From an uncultured Bacteroidales bacterium (GTDB lineage Bacteria > Bacteroidota > Bacteroidia > Bacteroidales > UBA932), in the NCBI GenBank assembly GCA_947253655.1, contig CAMYAE010000009.1:12765-76764 (forward strand): a DNA stretch of 64,000 nucleotides, given 5' to 3'. Shown here piece by piece: positions 44,755 through 54,903 of this stretch (its first letter is position 1; each line of letters starts with the position of its first letter). The notes under the pieces were generated by a model, which was given only the letters and a program-made list of their open reading frames with translations, was not told the DNA's origin and ran no database searches. A program made the position numbers and the translations under genes.

Positions 44755-47085
44755 TTATTCAGTCATGGAATATGGCTTGTCGGTGAGGTTACGTCCGCGA
44801 CGTTTCGCAGGTCGCGGTCCCATGATGAATTCAAGTGTGCCCCCGTTTGCAATATCTTTGTGGGTAATATATAATTTTTCGTATGGCTTCCCGTTCAGGT
44901 AGACCTTTTGTACGTATCTGTTTTTGTCTCCAACACCGTCAGCCTTGATTTCGAGGACTTTATTTTCCGGAAGCTCTACCTTTGCGTAAGGAAGATAAGG
45001 AGCGCCCAAGACATATTGGTCAGTCCCCGGACAGACAGGATAGAAGCCTAAGGCTGAGAAGATATACCATGCTGACATCTGTCCGCAGTCATCGTTTCCT
45101 CCGAGCCCGCGTATTTCAGGACGGTACATCCTGTTAATTATTTCCCTGAGCCAGTATTGTGTCTTCCAGGCATCTGAAGTCCAAGCATATAGATAAGGTA
45201 TATGGTGGCTCGGTTCGTTACCGTGTACGTAGCCTCCGATAAGGCATTCTTCTGTTACATCTTCATTGTCTTCGTAGCAGTATTCCGGCAGATGGGAATT
45301 AAAAAGTTCATCGAGATTTTCAATGAATTTTTTCTCTCCTCCCATTATTTTCATCAATCCGAAAATATCCTGAGGCACATGAAAAGAAAAATTCAAGGAA
45401 TTCCCTTCTATGAAGCCTTGCCCCATAGTGCGCTTAGGGTCGAAATTAGCTCTAAAACTGCCATCCCTATGTTTTGGACGGGCAAATCCAGATAAAGGGT
45501 CGTATATATTCCTATAATATAATGCTCTCCGACTATATTTTTCTGCTATTTCGCTTTTATCGGCGATGATTGCAGCCCGGTATATGCACCAATCGTCATA
45601 AGAAAATTCAAGCGTGTTGCTCGCTGAAGTAGATGAGGTCTCATCAGTAACGAAGCCATGGGCAATATAGTCTGCAAGCCCTCCGTAGTACGGCACGTTT
45701 GACGTTGATACCATTGCTTCAATTGCCTTGTCATAGTCAATATCAAGTCCTTTTGCCATGGCATCCGCGATTACGGATACGCTGTGATAACCGGTCATGC
45801 ACCAATTTTCATTAGCCATGTGACTCCATATCGGGAGCATCTTGTGAGGACTTTGTTCGTAATGTCGCAACATAGAACTGATTATATCCTTTTCAATATC
45901 CGGTTTCAGGAGAGTGAGCAGCGGGTGTTCCGCCCTGTATGTATCCCATAGAGAGAATATGGTATAATTTTCAAATCCTTCGGCCTTGTGCAGGCGTCTG
46001 TCCAGTCCTCTGTAAAGTCCGTCTGAGTCCATATAGACGGAAGGATTTATCATGGTATGATATAAGGATGTGTAGAACATTTCCTTTTCATCCTCACTTC
46101 CTTTTATTTTGATGCATGACAACTCTTTCTCCCAATCGGCAGTCACTTCTGCAAGAATTGCTTCGAAAGGCTTTCCATTAGTTTCTGCTTCCAGATTCTT
46201 TAGTGCCCCATTGATGCCGGTTGCAGACAGGGCTACCTTGACGGTGAGTTCAGGCTGTACGGAAGTGGCGAATTTAAACCATGCTACGAGCTTTCTGCCT
46301 GCCATTTCAGGGAAATTACGATATTGGGCAAATTTTCCGTAGCCTCCTTTATAAGGTATAGGCGCCTTGTCTTCGTAACCGTATTCAATTATAGGTTGGG
46401 AAAGGGAAATGGCAAAGTAAGTGTAATTTCCTCTTGCCCAGCCATTTGTTATACGGTATCCTGTGAGCAGGGTGTCATTTTCTACGCGCAGTTCCGCCCA
46501 TAGTGTCTTTCCGTCATAATTGTATATACCGTGATTCAAGTCAATGATAATATGCCCGTCAGAACCTTCTGGAAAAATATACTCGTGTACCCCTGTCCGT
46601 TTTGTGGCTGTAAGTCTCGCTTTGATATTGTAGTCATCCAGCACAACTTCATAATATCCCGGACGTGCCTTTTCGGTTTCATGCGAATACCGGCTCCTGT
46701 AACCTTTGTCCGGCTCATCATCGGTGCCGGGGTTCAGACGTATATCGCCTGTCGCCGGCATTATCAGAATATCTCCGAGATCAGAGTGCCCTGTGCCGTT
46801 GAAATGGGTGTGAGAGAAGCCTACTATCGTATTGTCGGAATATCTGTACCCTGCACAGTATTCATATACTTTTCCTTGATATTTACCATTAATATTATGG
46901 GGAATAGTATCCGTATCCGGACTTAACTGGACGCCTCCGAAAGGGGAGCATGCTCCGGGAAACGTATGTCCCATCCCATCCGTTCCGATAAAGGGGTTTA
47001 CATATTCCGTGACCGGGGTATTTTTACCGTTCAGCAGGCAACAAAGGCATGAAAATGCTCCTATAATAAGAAATCTGACACTCAT
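44755..47085 (-). CDS. GH92 exo-alpha-mannosidase
   Basis: I choose the ATG at 47085, so that the signal peptide (MSVRFLIIGAFSCLCC) begins the protein; ATGs at 47103 and 47106 are possible but add charged residues before it. The 776-residue product has EYVNPFIGTDGMGHTFPG, PFGGVQLSPDTD, GGYVHGNEPSHH with the likely catalytic Glu, and GGNDDCGQMSAWYIF near residue 662. It is the first gene of the minus-strand arm, divergent from the second SusC gene. The two GH92 copies differ clearly in loop sequences, suggesting different linkages. Confidence 0.93.
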   Translation of the reverse strand: MSVRFLIIGAFSCLCCLLNGKNTPVTEYVNPFIGTDGMGHTFPGACSPFGGVQLSPDTDTIPHNINGKYQGKVYEYCAGYRYSDNTIVGFSHTHFNGTGHSDLGDILIMPATGDIRLNPGTDDEPDKGYRSRYSHETEKARPGYYEVVLDDYNIKARLTATKRTGVHEYIFPEGSDGHIIIDLNHGIYNYDGKTLWAELRVENDTLLTGYRITNGWARGNYTYFAISLSQPIIEYGYEDKAPIPYKGGYGKFAQYRNFPEMAGRKLVAWFKFATSVQPELTVKVALSATGINGALKNLEAETNGKPFEAILAEVTADWEKELSCIKIKGSEDEKEMFYTSLYHTMINPSVYMDSDGLYRGLDRRLHKAEGFENYTIFSLWDTYRAEHPLLTLLKPDIEKDIISSMLRHYEQSPHKMLPIWSHMANENWCMTGYHSVSVIADAMAKGLDIDYDKAIEAMVSTSNVPYYGGLADYIAHGFVTDETSSTSASNTLEFSYDDWCIYRAAIIADKSEIAEKYSRRALYYRNIYDPLSGFARPKHRDGSFRANFDPKRTMGQGFIEGNSLNFSFHVPQDIFGLMKIMGGEKKFIENLDELFNSHLPEYCYEDNEDVTEECLIGGYVHGNEPSHHIPYLYAWTSDAWKTQYWLREIINRMYRPEIRGLGGNDDCGQMSAWYIFSALGFYPVCPGTDQYVLGAPYLPYAKVELPENKVLEIKADGVGDKNRYVQKVYLNGKPYEKLYITHKDIANGGTLEFIMGPRPAKRRGRNLTDKPYSMTE

Positions 47086-47176
47086 GTTAATTTCACTTAA
47101 CATCAAATTTCACACAATATATGACAAAATAATGTAGAGAAATATAAAATATTGTCAATTATGTTATAAAATTTGA

Positions 47177-47184
47177 CAAAAGTA
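47177..47184 (-). promoter_or_regulatory. Possible -7 box for the GH92-SusCD arm
   Basis: The plus strand CAAAAGTA is TACTTTTG on the minus strand, a full match to TAnnTTTG, about 92 bases before the GH92 start. No matching -33 TTTG is seen at normal spacing, which would fit an activator-dependent promoter. Confidence 0.35.
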
Positions 47185-47228
47185 GGGTCAATGCCTGTTC
47201 TTATGCTGAATTGCAGTATTTTATTAAC

Positions 47229-47236
47229 TATATTTA
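47229..47236 (+). promoter_or_regulatory. Possible -7 box for the SusC-lipoprotein arm
   Basis: TATATTTA differs from TAnnTTTG only at the last base and lies 39 bases before the SusC start codon. There is no good -33 element. The 189-base divergent region is AT-rich and holds no other structure I can support. Confidence 0.25.
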
Positions 47237-47274
47237 CAAAAATTAACTACATTGATTAATCATTTAAAACAAAT

Positions 47275-50200
47275 ATGCTTAAAAGAAAATTTGCATCGGT
47301 TCTTTTCTTCGCATTCCTTGCAGTCGGAGCAATAGCCCAGACCAAAACTGTGAAAGGAGTTGTCTATGAAGATGAAACAGGCGAAACTCTACCGGGAGCT
47401 ACCGTTTCGGTTGTAGGCTCGACCAAAGGGGCTATTACCGGCCTTGACGGAAGTTTCGAAATGTCGGGCGTGAAGCCTACCGACCAGTTGAAATTTGAGT
47501 TTTTCGGAAAAGCTCCTCAGACCTTGACGGTCGGAGAAATGGTGAACTTCATTGTAAAATTGAAGAATGCAGCTAATGAGTTGGACGAGGTAACGGTCGT
47601 GGCTTTCGGTAAACAGAAGAAAGAAAGCGTTATTGGGTCAGTGACAAGTATTGATGTGCAAACACTGAAAGTCCCGTCAAGCAACCTCACGACGGCACTT
47701 GCAGGAAATGTCGCCGGAGTTATAGCTTATCAGAGAACGGGCGAGCCTGGTCAGGATAACGCTGATTTCTTCGTGCGTGGCATTACGACTTTCGGAGCCA
47801 ATACCCACCCCTTGATTCTAATAGACAACATTGAACTTACAGCCACTGACCTTGCCAGGCTGCAGCCTGACGACATCGCAAGTTTCTCTATTATGAAAGA
47901 TGCTACAGCTACTGCATTGTATGGTGCTAGAGGAGCCAACGGAGTTATCTTTGTTACTACCAAGCGCGGTCAGGAAGGTCCTGCAAGGATTCAGGGGAGG
48001 ATTGAAACTTCAATTTCGACACCTACTGCTATAGTGGAACTCGCAGATCCTGTCACTTATATGAAATCATTTAATGAGGCCATATCTACGAGAGACCCTC
48101 TTGGAGAGCTGAGATATTCTTTTGACAAGATTGAGCAGACGGGCAAGCCCGGTGCAAACCGTTACATCTACCCTATGAACGACTGGTACGATATGCTTTT
48201 CAAGGATTTTGCTACAAGTTACAGGGCCAATATTTCGGCTCAGGGCGGAGGCAAGGTCGCAAGATATTATGTAGCCGGCGGTTATACGGAAGACACGGGA
48301 ATATTGAAAGTCGACAAGAGAAACAGTTTCAACAATAATATAAACAGCAAGAATTATACTCTCCGTTCCAATGTGGATATTAATGTGACAAAGACCACTA
48401 AGCTGGCGGTAAGGCTTACTGGTAATTTCTCTGATTATCAAGGGCCTTTGAACGGAGGTTCCGATGTGTATAAACAGGTAGTCCATTCTGATCCGGTGCT
48501 GTTCCCCGCCTATTACCCTGTGGATGAGGAACATCTCGGCATACAGCATATCATGTTCGGTAATTATGAAGACGGCAATTATATCAATCCTTATGCCAAC
48601 CTTGTAAAAGGATATAAGAATTATCAGCGCTCCCAGATGGTCGCTGCGGTTGAGTTGGAGCAGAATTTGGATTTCATTACCAAAGGGCTGTCTTTCATGA
48701 CACTTTTCAATCTTACAAGACTTTCGGAATATTCGGTGTTCCGCTCTTTTATGCCGTTCTGGTATGCAATGGACAACTACGATGCATATACCGGTGAATA
48801 TCATATAAGAAGAATTAATGATAACGGTACCGACTATCTCCAATATGGAGAAGGAGGAAAAAAAGTCGTAAACACGATGTATTCCGAGAGCAGGATGAAT
48901 TATTCAAGGGCATTTGGCAAAAGCGATGTTACCGGCCTTTTGGTTCTGACGGCACGGGAGCAATTGGTGGCCAATGCAGGAAGCCTGCAACTTTCCCTGC
49001 CTTCAAGGAATGCCGGACTTTCCGGACGTTTTACCTACGGATGGGATAAGAGATACTTTTCTGAGTTTAATTTCGGATATAACGGATCCGAAAGATTTCA
49101 CAAATCGCACCGCTGGGGCTTTTTCCCCTCTTTCGGAGGTGCTTGGCTGATGTCTAATGAAAAATGGTTTAAACCCATAAAGAAGGTAGTGAACAATCTT
49201 AAATTTCGTGCCTCATACGGTCTTGTCGGTAATGACAATATCGGCTCGGAATACGACAGGTTCTATTATCTCTCGGAATTGAATATGGATAGCGACGGGC
49301 GGAGCGCATATTTTGGAGAACAGAGAAATGTGGGATATAAAGGCATAGATGTGGTACGTTATGCAAATGAATCCATTACATGGGAGAAATCCTATAAATC
49401 CAATTTTGCAGTTGAATTAGGCCTGTTGGACAAGCTTGACATTATTGCGGAATACTTTACCGAGCATCGTACCGATATATTTATGCGCCGTGCGGATATT
49501 CCTAATACGATGGGGCTTCAGGCTCAGGTGTACGGTAATATTGGTGAGGCAACGGCTCAAGGAGTTGATATTCAAGCAGATTACAAGCAGTCTTGGTCAA
49601 ACGGTCTGTGGGCATCGGGCAGGGCCAATTTTACATATTCCACAAGCAAATACAAGGTTTATGAAGAGCCTACCTATCCTGAATCGTACAGGCAGCATGC
49701 CGGTCGGTCATTAGCACAGAGTTGGGGTTACATTGCAGAGCGGCTTTTTATAGATGATGAAGACGCTGCCAACAGCCCTTCACAGGCGGCTTTCGGTAGC
49801 CCTTACGGCGGAGGTGATATAAAGTACACCGATGTAAACGGAGACGGTGTGATTACTGAGGCTGACCGTGTTCCTATCGGTTTCCCGACGTCTCCTGAGA
49901 TAGTTTACGGTTTCGGAGCTTCTATGGGCTACAAGGGTTTTGACTTCTCGCTGTTTTTCCAGGGAATGGCACGTGAGTCTTTCTGGATAGATGCCACCAG
50001 CAATTACGGATCCAAGACTTGCGGTACAGGGCCATTTGTCAATAATACCCAATTGCTGAAAGCCTATGCCGACAGCCATTGGAGTGAAGATAACAGGGAT
50101 ATTTATGCACTATATCCGAGATACAGTGCGTATGCAAATTATAATAATATCCAGCGCAGCACCTGGTGGATGAGAGACGGTTCATTTTTGAGGCTCAAAC

Positions 50201-50397
50201 AGCTTGAATTAGGATATACCCTGCCTCAGAGGCTTACCCAAAAAGTCCATATAGATAATTTGAGATTCTATTTCCAGGGCAACAACCTGTTGTGTTGGAG
50301 TAAATTCAAGCTATGGGATCCCGAACTTGCAGGAGAGGGGCTTAACTATCCGATCCAAAGGACTTTTAATATAGGACTGAACGTAACTTTCAAATAG
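47275..50397 (+). CDS. SusC/RagA-family TonB-dependent outer-membrane transporter
   Basis: At 1040 residues, it has a signal peptide (FFAFLAVGAIAQ), a carboxypeptidase-regulatory-like domain (about 22-98, KGVVYEDETGETLPGATVSVVG), and a TonB-box region with VTVVAFGKQKKESVIGSV. The plug has LILIDNIEL and DATATALYGARGANGVIFV, and the barrel ends in FNIGLNVTFK. It is the import channel of the plus-strand arm and pairs with the SusD-like gene 9 bases later. It differs strongly from the SusC of the minus-strand arm, so the two systems probably take up different ligands. Confidence 0.95.
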   Translation: MLKRKFASVLFFAFLAVGAIAQTKTVKGVVYEDETGETLPGATVSVVGSTKGAITGLDGSFEMSGVKPTDQLKFEFFGKAPQTLTVGEMVNFIVKLKNAANELDEVTVVAFGKQKKESVIGSVTSIDVQTLKVPSSNLTTALAGNVAGVIAYQRTGEPGQDNADFFVRGITTFGANTHPLILIDNIELTATDLARLQPDDIASFSIMKDATATALYGARGANGVIFVTTKRGQEGPARIQGRIETSISTPTAIVELADPVTYMKSFNEAISTRDPLGELRYSFDKIEQTGKPGANRYIYPMNDWYDMLFKDFATSYRANISAQGGGKVARYYVAGGYTEDTGILKVDKRNSFNNNINSKNYTLRSNVDINVTKTTKLAVRLTGNFSDYQGPLNGGSDVYKQVVHSDPVLFPAYYPVDEEHLGIQHIMFGNYEDGNYINPYANLVKGYKNYQRSQMVAAVELEQNLDFITKGLSFMTLFNLTRLSEYSVFRSFMPFWYAMDNYDAYTGEYHIRRINDNGTDYLQYGEGGKKVVNTMYSESRMNYSRAFGKSDVTGLLVLTAREQLVANAGSLQLSLPSRNAGLSGRFTYGWDKRYFSEFNFGYNGSERFHKSHRWGFFPSFGGAWLMSNEKWFKPIKKVVNNLKFRASYGLVGNDNIGSEYDRFYYLSELNMDSDGRSAYFGEQRNVGYKGIDVVRYANESITWEKSYKSNFAVELGLLDKLDIIAEYFTEHRTDIFMRRADIPNTMGLQAQVYGNIGEATAQGVDIQADYKQSWSNGLWASGRANFTYSTSKYKVYEEPTYPESYRQHAGRSLAQSWGYIAERLFIDDEDAANSPSQAAFGSPYGGGDIKYTDVNGDGVITEADRVPIGFPTSPEIVYGFGASMGYKGFDFSLFFQGMARESFWIDATSNYGSKTCGTGPFVNNTQLLKAYADSHWSEDNRDIYALYPRYSAYANYNNIQRSTWWMRDGSFLRLKQLELGYTLPQRLTQKVHIDNLRFYFQGNNLLCWSKFKLWDPELAGEGLNYPIQRTFNIGLNVTFK

Positions 50398-50406
50398 ACA
50401 TCGGCT

Positions 50407-52356
50407 ATGATTAGAATTTTTAAATATATTTCAATATTTTTTGTAGCGCTGGCTTTGCTGTCGGGGCTTAAGGGGTGCAACAAATTCCTTGATGTCGTGC
50501 CTGATGACGGTCTGCCGAGTGTGGAAAAAGCATTTAATCTTAGGGCTTCGGCCATAAAATATCTTAGTACCTGCTATTCCTATATGCCTCATGACGGTGC
50601 TCCCGGAGCCGATTGCGGCATGCTTACAGGTGATGAACTATGGGATTTGTTCGGACGTATTGTATCTGATGTGAACGGACGTGTGCCTTCTGTACTGACC
50701 AAGATTGCACGCGGACAACTTTCCGCTTCCAGCGTTTACGGCAATGACTGGCCTGCTATGTTTGAGGGAATACGCTGTTGTGACATTCTTGTCGATAATG
50801 TGTATAGGGTGCCTGATATGAAGGAGGAAGAAAAGAAGCAATGGATTGCGGAGGTGACCTTCCTGAAGGCATACTATCACTTTAATCTGGTAAGGAAATG
50901 GGGGCCGATACCGATTGTAAGGCAAAGTCTTCCTATTGATGCGGACGTGAACACTGTCAGGGTGTATAGAGACAATATCGACGATTGCTTTGATTTTATA
51001 ATAGAACTTTTGGACAAGGCTATGCCTGATTTGCCTATTGTAGCACCTTCAATTGATGAATACGGAAGGATCAATAAGGCAATATGCGCTGCTTTCAAGG
51101 CTAAAGTGACTGTTTTTGCGGCAAGTCCTTTGTTTAACGGAAATATAGACGAAGCTGCCCTTGTGGACAATAGAGGAGTCCGGCTTTTTCCTACCAAATC
51201 GGATGACGACAAGCTTTTGCGTTGGCAGGCTGCAATGAAAGCATGTAAAGAGGCAATTGATATCTGTGACGAAGCCAATATCAAGCTGTATGACGGTTCC
51301 GATATAACTTACAGGATGTCGGATTCACTGAGAACTACACTTACATTAAGAAATGCTTTTAACAGTAGATGGAACAGTGAACTGATATGGGGCAACACAC
51401 AGACTCCTCCAGGCAATCTGAGAATGTTCCAAAGGCTTTGTATGCCTATTATGGTAGACTATACGGATATGCTCGGAGGTTACCGTTTTATTGGAGTGCC
51501 TCTTAAAATCGCCGAACAGTTTTACACTGTAAACGGCCTTCCGATTAATAATGACAATGACTGGAGCAATGTGAATCCGCTTGATGTAAGAGCCGGAGAT
51601 GAGCAGCACAAATTTTATTTGCACATGGGGTATGAAAGCGCCAAACTTAATTATGACAGGGAGCCGCGTTTCTATGCTTCTCTCGGGTTTGACGGAGGGA
51701 ACTGGCTCGGACAGCTCGGCAACTATAATGATGTAAAAGCCGAAGACTTAAAATTCATTTCATGTAGAATCGGAGGCCAGCATGCCAAATCAGGTAGTGA
51801 GACAGGTCCCGTGACAGGGTATTTTCCTAAGAAAATGTTCCCTCTTGCCTGTACATGGAGCAATAACAACTCTTTTGTGTCTTATTGGTTTCCATGGCCG
51901 ATTATCAGACTTGCGGACTTGTATTTACTTTATGCTGAGGCAATAAATGAAGCTGAAGGACCGGACGGACCACATAAAGACGATTTGTTCAAATATCTGG
52001 ATGCCGTAAGGAAGCGTGCTTCCATACCGGACGTGAAGACAGCCTGGGACACATACAGCAATAGTCCGGGATATTACAGGACCAGGGTTGGAATGAGAGC
52101 AATCATTCACCGTGAGCGTCTGAACGAACTTGCGTTCGAGAGTCAGAGATTCTGGGACTTGAAGAGATGGAAAGAGGCTCCGGCAGAATATCATAAAGGT
52201 ATCTACGGTTTGGATGTAACTTCTGCATCTCCTATGGATTATAATAGGAAGACCTTTATTTTCGAACAGAAGTTCGGATTAAAAGACTATTTCTGGCCTA
52301 TCCCTACGAGATATATTGAGCTGAACAACAATTTGGTCCAGAATATAGGCTGGTAA
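50407..52356 (+). CDS. SusD/RagB-family outer-membrane lipoprotein
   Basis: This is a 649-residue lipoprotein with Cys24 in LSGLKGCNKFLDVVPDDG, the standard SusD opening. The conserved helices WIAEVTFLKAYYHFNLVRKWG and RLADLYLLYAEAINEAEG, and the C-terminal RERLNELAFESQRFWDLKRW and YFWPIPTRYIELN segments, are present. It forms the ligand-capturing lid over the SusC barrel encoded just upstream, and two discoidin-like lipoproteins follow it. Confidence 0.94.
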   Translation: MIRIFKYISIFFVALALLSGLKGCNKFLDVVPDDGLPSVEKAFNLRASAIKYLSTCYSYMPHDGAPGADCGMLTGDELWDLFGRIVSDVNGRVPSVLTKIARGQLSASSVYGNDWPAMFEGIRCCDILVDNVYRVPDMKEEEKKQWIAEVTFLKAYYHFNLVRKWGPIPIVRQSLPIDADVNTVRVYRDNIDDCFDFIIELLDKAMPDLPIVAPSIDEYGRINKAICAAFKAKVTVFAASPLFNGNIDEAALVDNRGVRLFPTKSDDDKLLRWQAAMKACKEAIDICDEANIKLYDGSDITYRMSDSLRTTLTLRNAFNSRWNSELIWGNTQTPPGNLRMFQRLCMPIMVDYTDMLGGYRFIGVPLKIAEQFYTVNGLPINNDNDWSNVNPLDVRAGDEQHKFYLHMGYESAKLNYDREPRFYASLGFDGGNWLGQLGNYNDVKAEDLKFISCRIGGQHAKSGSETGPVTGYFPKKMFPLACTWSNNNSFVSYWFPWPIIRLADLYLLYAEAINEAEGPDGPHKDDLFKYLDAVRKRASIPDVKTAWDTYSNSPGYYRTRVGMRAIIHRERLNELAFESQRFWDLKRWKEAPAEYHKGIYGLDVTSASPMDYNRKTFIFEQKFGLKDYFWPIPTRYIELNNNLVQNIGW

Positions 52357-52365
52357 CGATAAAAT

Positions 52366-53664
52366 ATGAAAGATATGAAAAAAATATTATTGTATACATT
52401 GTCGCTCTTACTGATTGCTTCCTGCAAAGACGGGGGGAACAGTTTCGGACGTGTAGACCAGATTGACGAAAATATCCCGGTACCGCAACCCGCTGAAGTC
52501 TTTGCGGTTAAGCCGACAAGCGGAGGTGCTGTAATAAAAATCAGAATACCGGATGACCGGAATATTAAAGGGGTTATTGCAACTTATTACAGGAACGGAA
52601 AAGAAATCAACGCAAGGTGTTCCAGGTATGTTGACAGCTTGAAAATCGAAGGTTATGCCGATACGGAAGAACACATTGTACAAGTATCGTCTTTTAATGC
52701 AAATGCAGTCAAATCCACACCGGTTGAGATCAGGTTCAGGCCGTTGATGCCTGCAATTAAGATTGTCAAGCCTGAGATATTAGCCTCTGCCGGCGGTGTA
52801 AAGATAAGAATTACCGGAAATACCATGAAGTCAGATCTCGCGGTTTGTCTTTTGAGGGATGCGAATATGGCAAATGCAGATAAGCCTATTGACCGGATGA
52901 ATTGGATAGAAGTGACAACATTGTTTACTGCCAGCAACAACATTATGCTTACCAGAAGAGGAATAGAGCCGGTGAAAGCAATATTCGGGGCCTATCTGCG
53001 AGACAGGTGGGGCAATATTTCAGATACGGTCAAAACAATTCTCACCCCTCTTGAAGAGATAAAGATCCCGAAGAAGAATTTCAAATATTTTGATCCAGGT
53101 GATGATAATTGCTTTTCTATGTCAGGCGAGTCATCGTCTTATCCGGTTGTCGGTTTGTGGGATGACTCAGGTAACAGCTCCTCTCCTCATTTTCTTGCAA
53201 TAGGAAAATGTCCTATCCCATGCTGGCTTACTATCGACCTTGGGCAGACTGTGGAACTGAGCAGGATTGCGACATTGCCGCGGCAGCTGTATAATGTGTG
53301 GAGGGATGCACATCCGCGTGATTTTGAATTTTGGGGTAGTATGCATCCTTCAGGTGAGCCGGGGGAAGGTGAACATGGTTTTGACGATACCTGGTTCTGT
53401 CTCGGCAAATTCACCCAGTTTAAGCCTTCGGGTTATAATGAGGATGGTTCCGTAGGGAATATTACCACTGAAGATTACGAGTATTTCAATAACGGTAACG
53501 ATTTTGAGTTGGATAATGAAAAATTCCCTCATGCATTTGACCAATTGCGTTATCTTCGTATAGTCTTTAAGAGCACGTTCGCTACTTTCCTTATTCCGGA
53601 TGCTAATTCGGCCGCAGGCATACAGTTCGGAGAAATAACACCATGGGGACAGATTGTGAAATAG
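52366..53664 (+). CDS. DUF4959/DUF5000-type surface lipoprotein with discoidin-like C-terminus
   Basis: At 432 residues, it has lipobox LLIASC with Cys20. The next region (about 25-230) is made of fibronectin-type beta repeats with PVPQPAEVFAVKPTSGGAVIKI, as in the DUF4959 and DUF5126 domains that follow SusD in many loci. The C-terminal domain (about 245-430) has WLTIDLGQTVELSRIATLPR, DFEFWGS, and RYLRIVFKST, resembling an F5/8 discoidin carbohydrate-binding domain (DUF5000). The position after SusD suggests a surface glycan-binding protein. It begins 9 bases after the SusD stop; ATG 52375 is an alternative start. Confidence 0.75.
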   Translation: MKDMKKILLYTLSLLLIASCKDGGNSFGRVDQIDENIPVPQPAEVFAVKPTSGGAVIKIRIPDDRNIKGVIATYYRNGKEINARCSRYVDSLKIEGYADTEEHIVQVSSFNANAVKSTPVEIRFRPLMPAIKIVKPEILASAGGVKIRITGNTMKSDLAVCLLRDANMANADKPIDRMNWIEVTTLFTASNNIMLTRRGIEPVKAIFGAYLRDRWGNISDTVKTILTPLEEIKIPKKNFKYFDPGDDNCFSMSGESSSYPVVGLWDDSGNSSSPHFLAIGKCPIPCWLTIDLGQTVELSRIATLPRQLYNVWRDAHPRDFEFWGSMHPSGEPGEGEHGFDDTWFCLGKFTQFKPSGYNEDGSVGNITTEDYEYFNNGNDFELDNEKFPHAFDQLRYLRIVFKSTFATFLIPDANSAAGIQFGEITPWGQIVK

Positions 53665-53684
53665 TTTAATATTAGCCTTTGCAT

Positions 53685-54872
53685 ATGAAAAGATATATAG
53701 AATACGGTTTTATACTCTCTATCACGTTTGCTGCAGTTATTGCCTGCAGCAAGCAAGACAGTATTTATAAGCAATATGTGAAGTCAGGCGGTTATGATTA
53801 TCCGGCAAAAGCCATAGGGCTATCCTATCAGGCTGGCTATAAGAACGTAATAATAAAATGGGAGAAGCCTATGGATCCTTCCGTGCTGACTGCAAAACTA
53901 TATTGGGACAATTACTCCAAGTCCTGCGATGTGAACTATAGTGAACATCCTGACGGAAAGGTGGAAGTTCCGGTAGATAGTCTTGAAGACCGTTCTTACA
54001 CTTTCGATATAATTAATTTCGATAACAACGGAAACAAGTCCCTGCCGGCAGAAATAACGGTATCTCCATACGGTGACGGCTGGATGGTCTCAAGAGCTGA
54101 GAGGTCTGTGCTTTCCGCAGTGATGAACGGCAACGATGCTACTGTCATACTCACCAAGTCTACCGATGAAATGGTAGCAACAAAATTCCGCTATTTGAAC
54201 AGGGCAGGAGAATGGGTTGAAGTCAAAGAGCATCTGTTGCCCGGAAAAGACACAATAGTCTTTATAGATGCTATGAAAGGAAAGCGTTTTGAATATTCGT
54301 CTTCATATTGTCCGAAGCATGGAAAGGATACTGTATGGAGAGCGTGGGTGAAGTCTTTCGACGGAATATCTTATCCGCTGAATGGTCGCAGATGGTCGGT
54401 TTCAGCAACTGCAGGGCAAATTTTCGATGAAAATACTCCCGACAAGATTTTCGACGGACAGAACCTCTCCGGCTTCCGCTATCATAGTTCCAAAAATGAA
54501 ATTTCAAAAAAGATTTTCCCTAAAATAATATCTATAGATACACATACGGCGGCAGGCGAGGAGTTTGCATTCACCGGTTTCAAATTCTGCGAAAGTCCGG
54601 AGAGTGCCAATCTTCGCTATATCAAAGATTTCATGATATATATCGGCAACAGTCCGTACAATCCTGACGAGAAAGAGTACGAGGTGAAATTCGGTATTCC
54701 GTTTATCATCGGACTGCTTTCGAAAAGCGAGGCTGAGCAGACAGTATGGACAACTCATGGGGGTGTAGGCCGGTATCTTTCGATCGTATTTAAGGATTCA
54801 TGGAGTCCCGACGGTTATATAGACCTTTGGGAACTAATCCCTTACGGATACGTGCCGTCCCAGGCGGATTGA
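53685..54872 (+). CDS. DUF4998-like surface lipoprotein with discoidin-like C-terminus
   Basis: The ATG at 53685 is chosen over a TTG at 53679. The 395-residue product has Cys21 in AAVIACSKQDS, a likely surface lipoprotein signal. About residues 30-130 form a fibronectin-like domain (IGLSYQAGYKNVIIKWEKP) as in DUF4998. A second beta domain is followed by a C-terminal domain with FTGFKFCESPE, IKDFMIYIGNSPYNPD and RYLSIVFKDSW, similar in pattern to the discoidin-like end of the previous protein. It probably binds glycan next to SusC/SusD. It is 20 bases downstream of the previous gene. Confidence 0.7.
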   Translation: MKRYIEYGFILSITFAAVIACSKQDSIYKQYVKSGGYDYPAKAIGLSYQAGYKNVIIKWEKPMDPSVLTAKLYWDNYSKSCDVNYSEHPDGKVEVPVDSLEDRSYTFDIINFDNNGNKSLPAEITVSPYGDGWMVSRAERSVLSAVMNGNDATVILTKSTDEMVATKFRYLNRAGEWVEVKEHLLPGKDTIVFIDAMKGKRFEYSSSYCPKHGKDTVWRAWVKSFDGISYPLNGRRWSVSATAGQIFDENTPDKIFDGQNLSGFRYHSSKNEISKKIFPKIISIDTHTAAGEEFAFTGFKFCESPESANLRYIKDFMIYIGNSPYNPDEKEYEVKFGIPFIIGLLSKSEAEQTVWTTHGGVGRYLSIVFKDSWSPDGYIDLWELIPYGYVPSQAD

Positions 54873-54903
54873 GCATTTATCCATGTCTAAAATGCAATGA
54901 GAT

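Noticed and set aside
47086..47274. Search for a riboswitch or small RNA in the divergent SusC/GH92 region
   Set aside because: The 189 bases are AT-rich without a stable hairpin. Only promoter-like boxes could be supported.
48067..48843. Long open frame (258 codons) antisense to the second SusC gene
   Set aside because: The plus-strand SusC has all family motifs through this stretch, and the antisense product has no recognisable domain.
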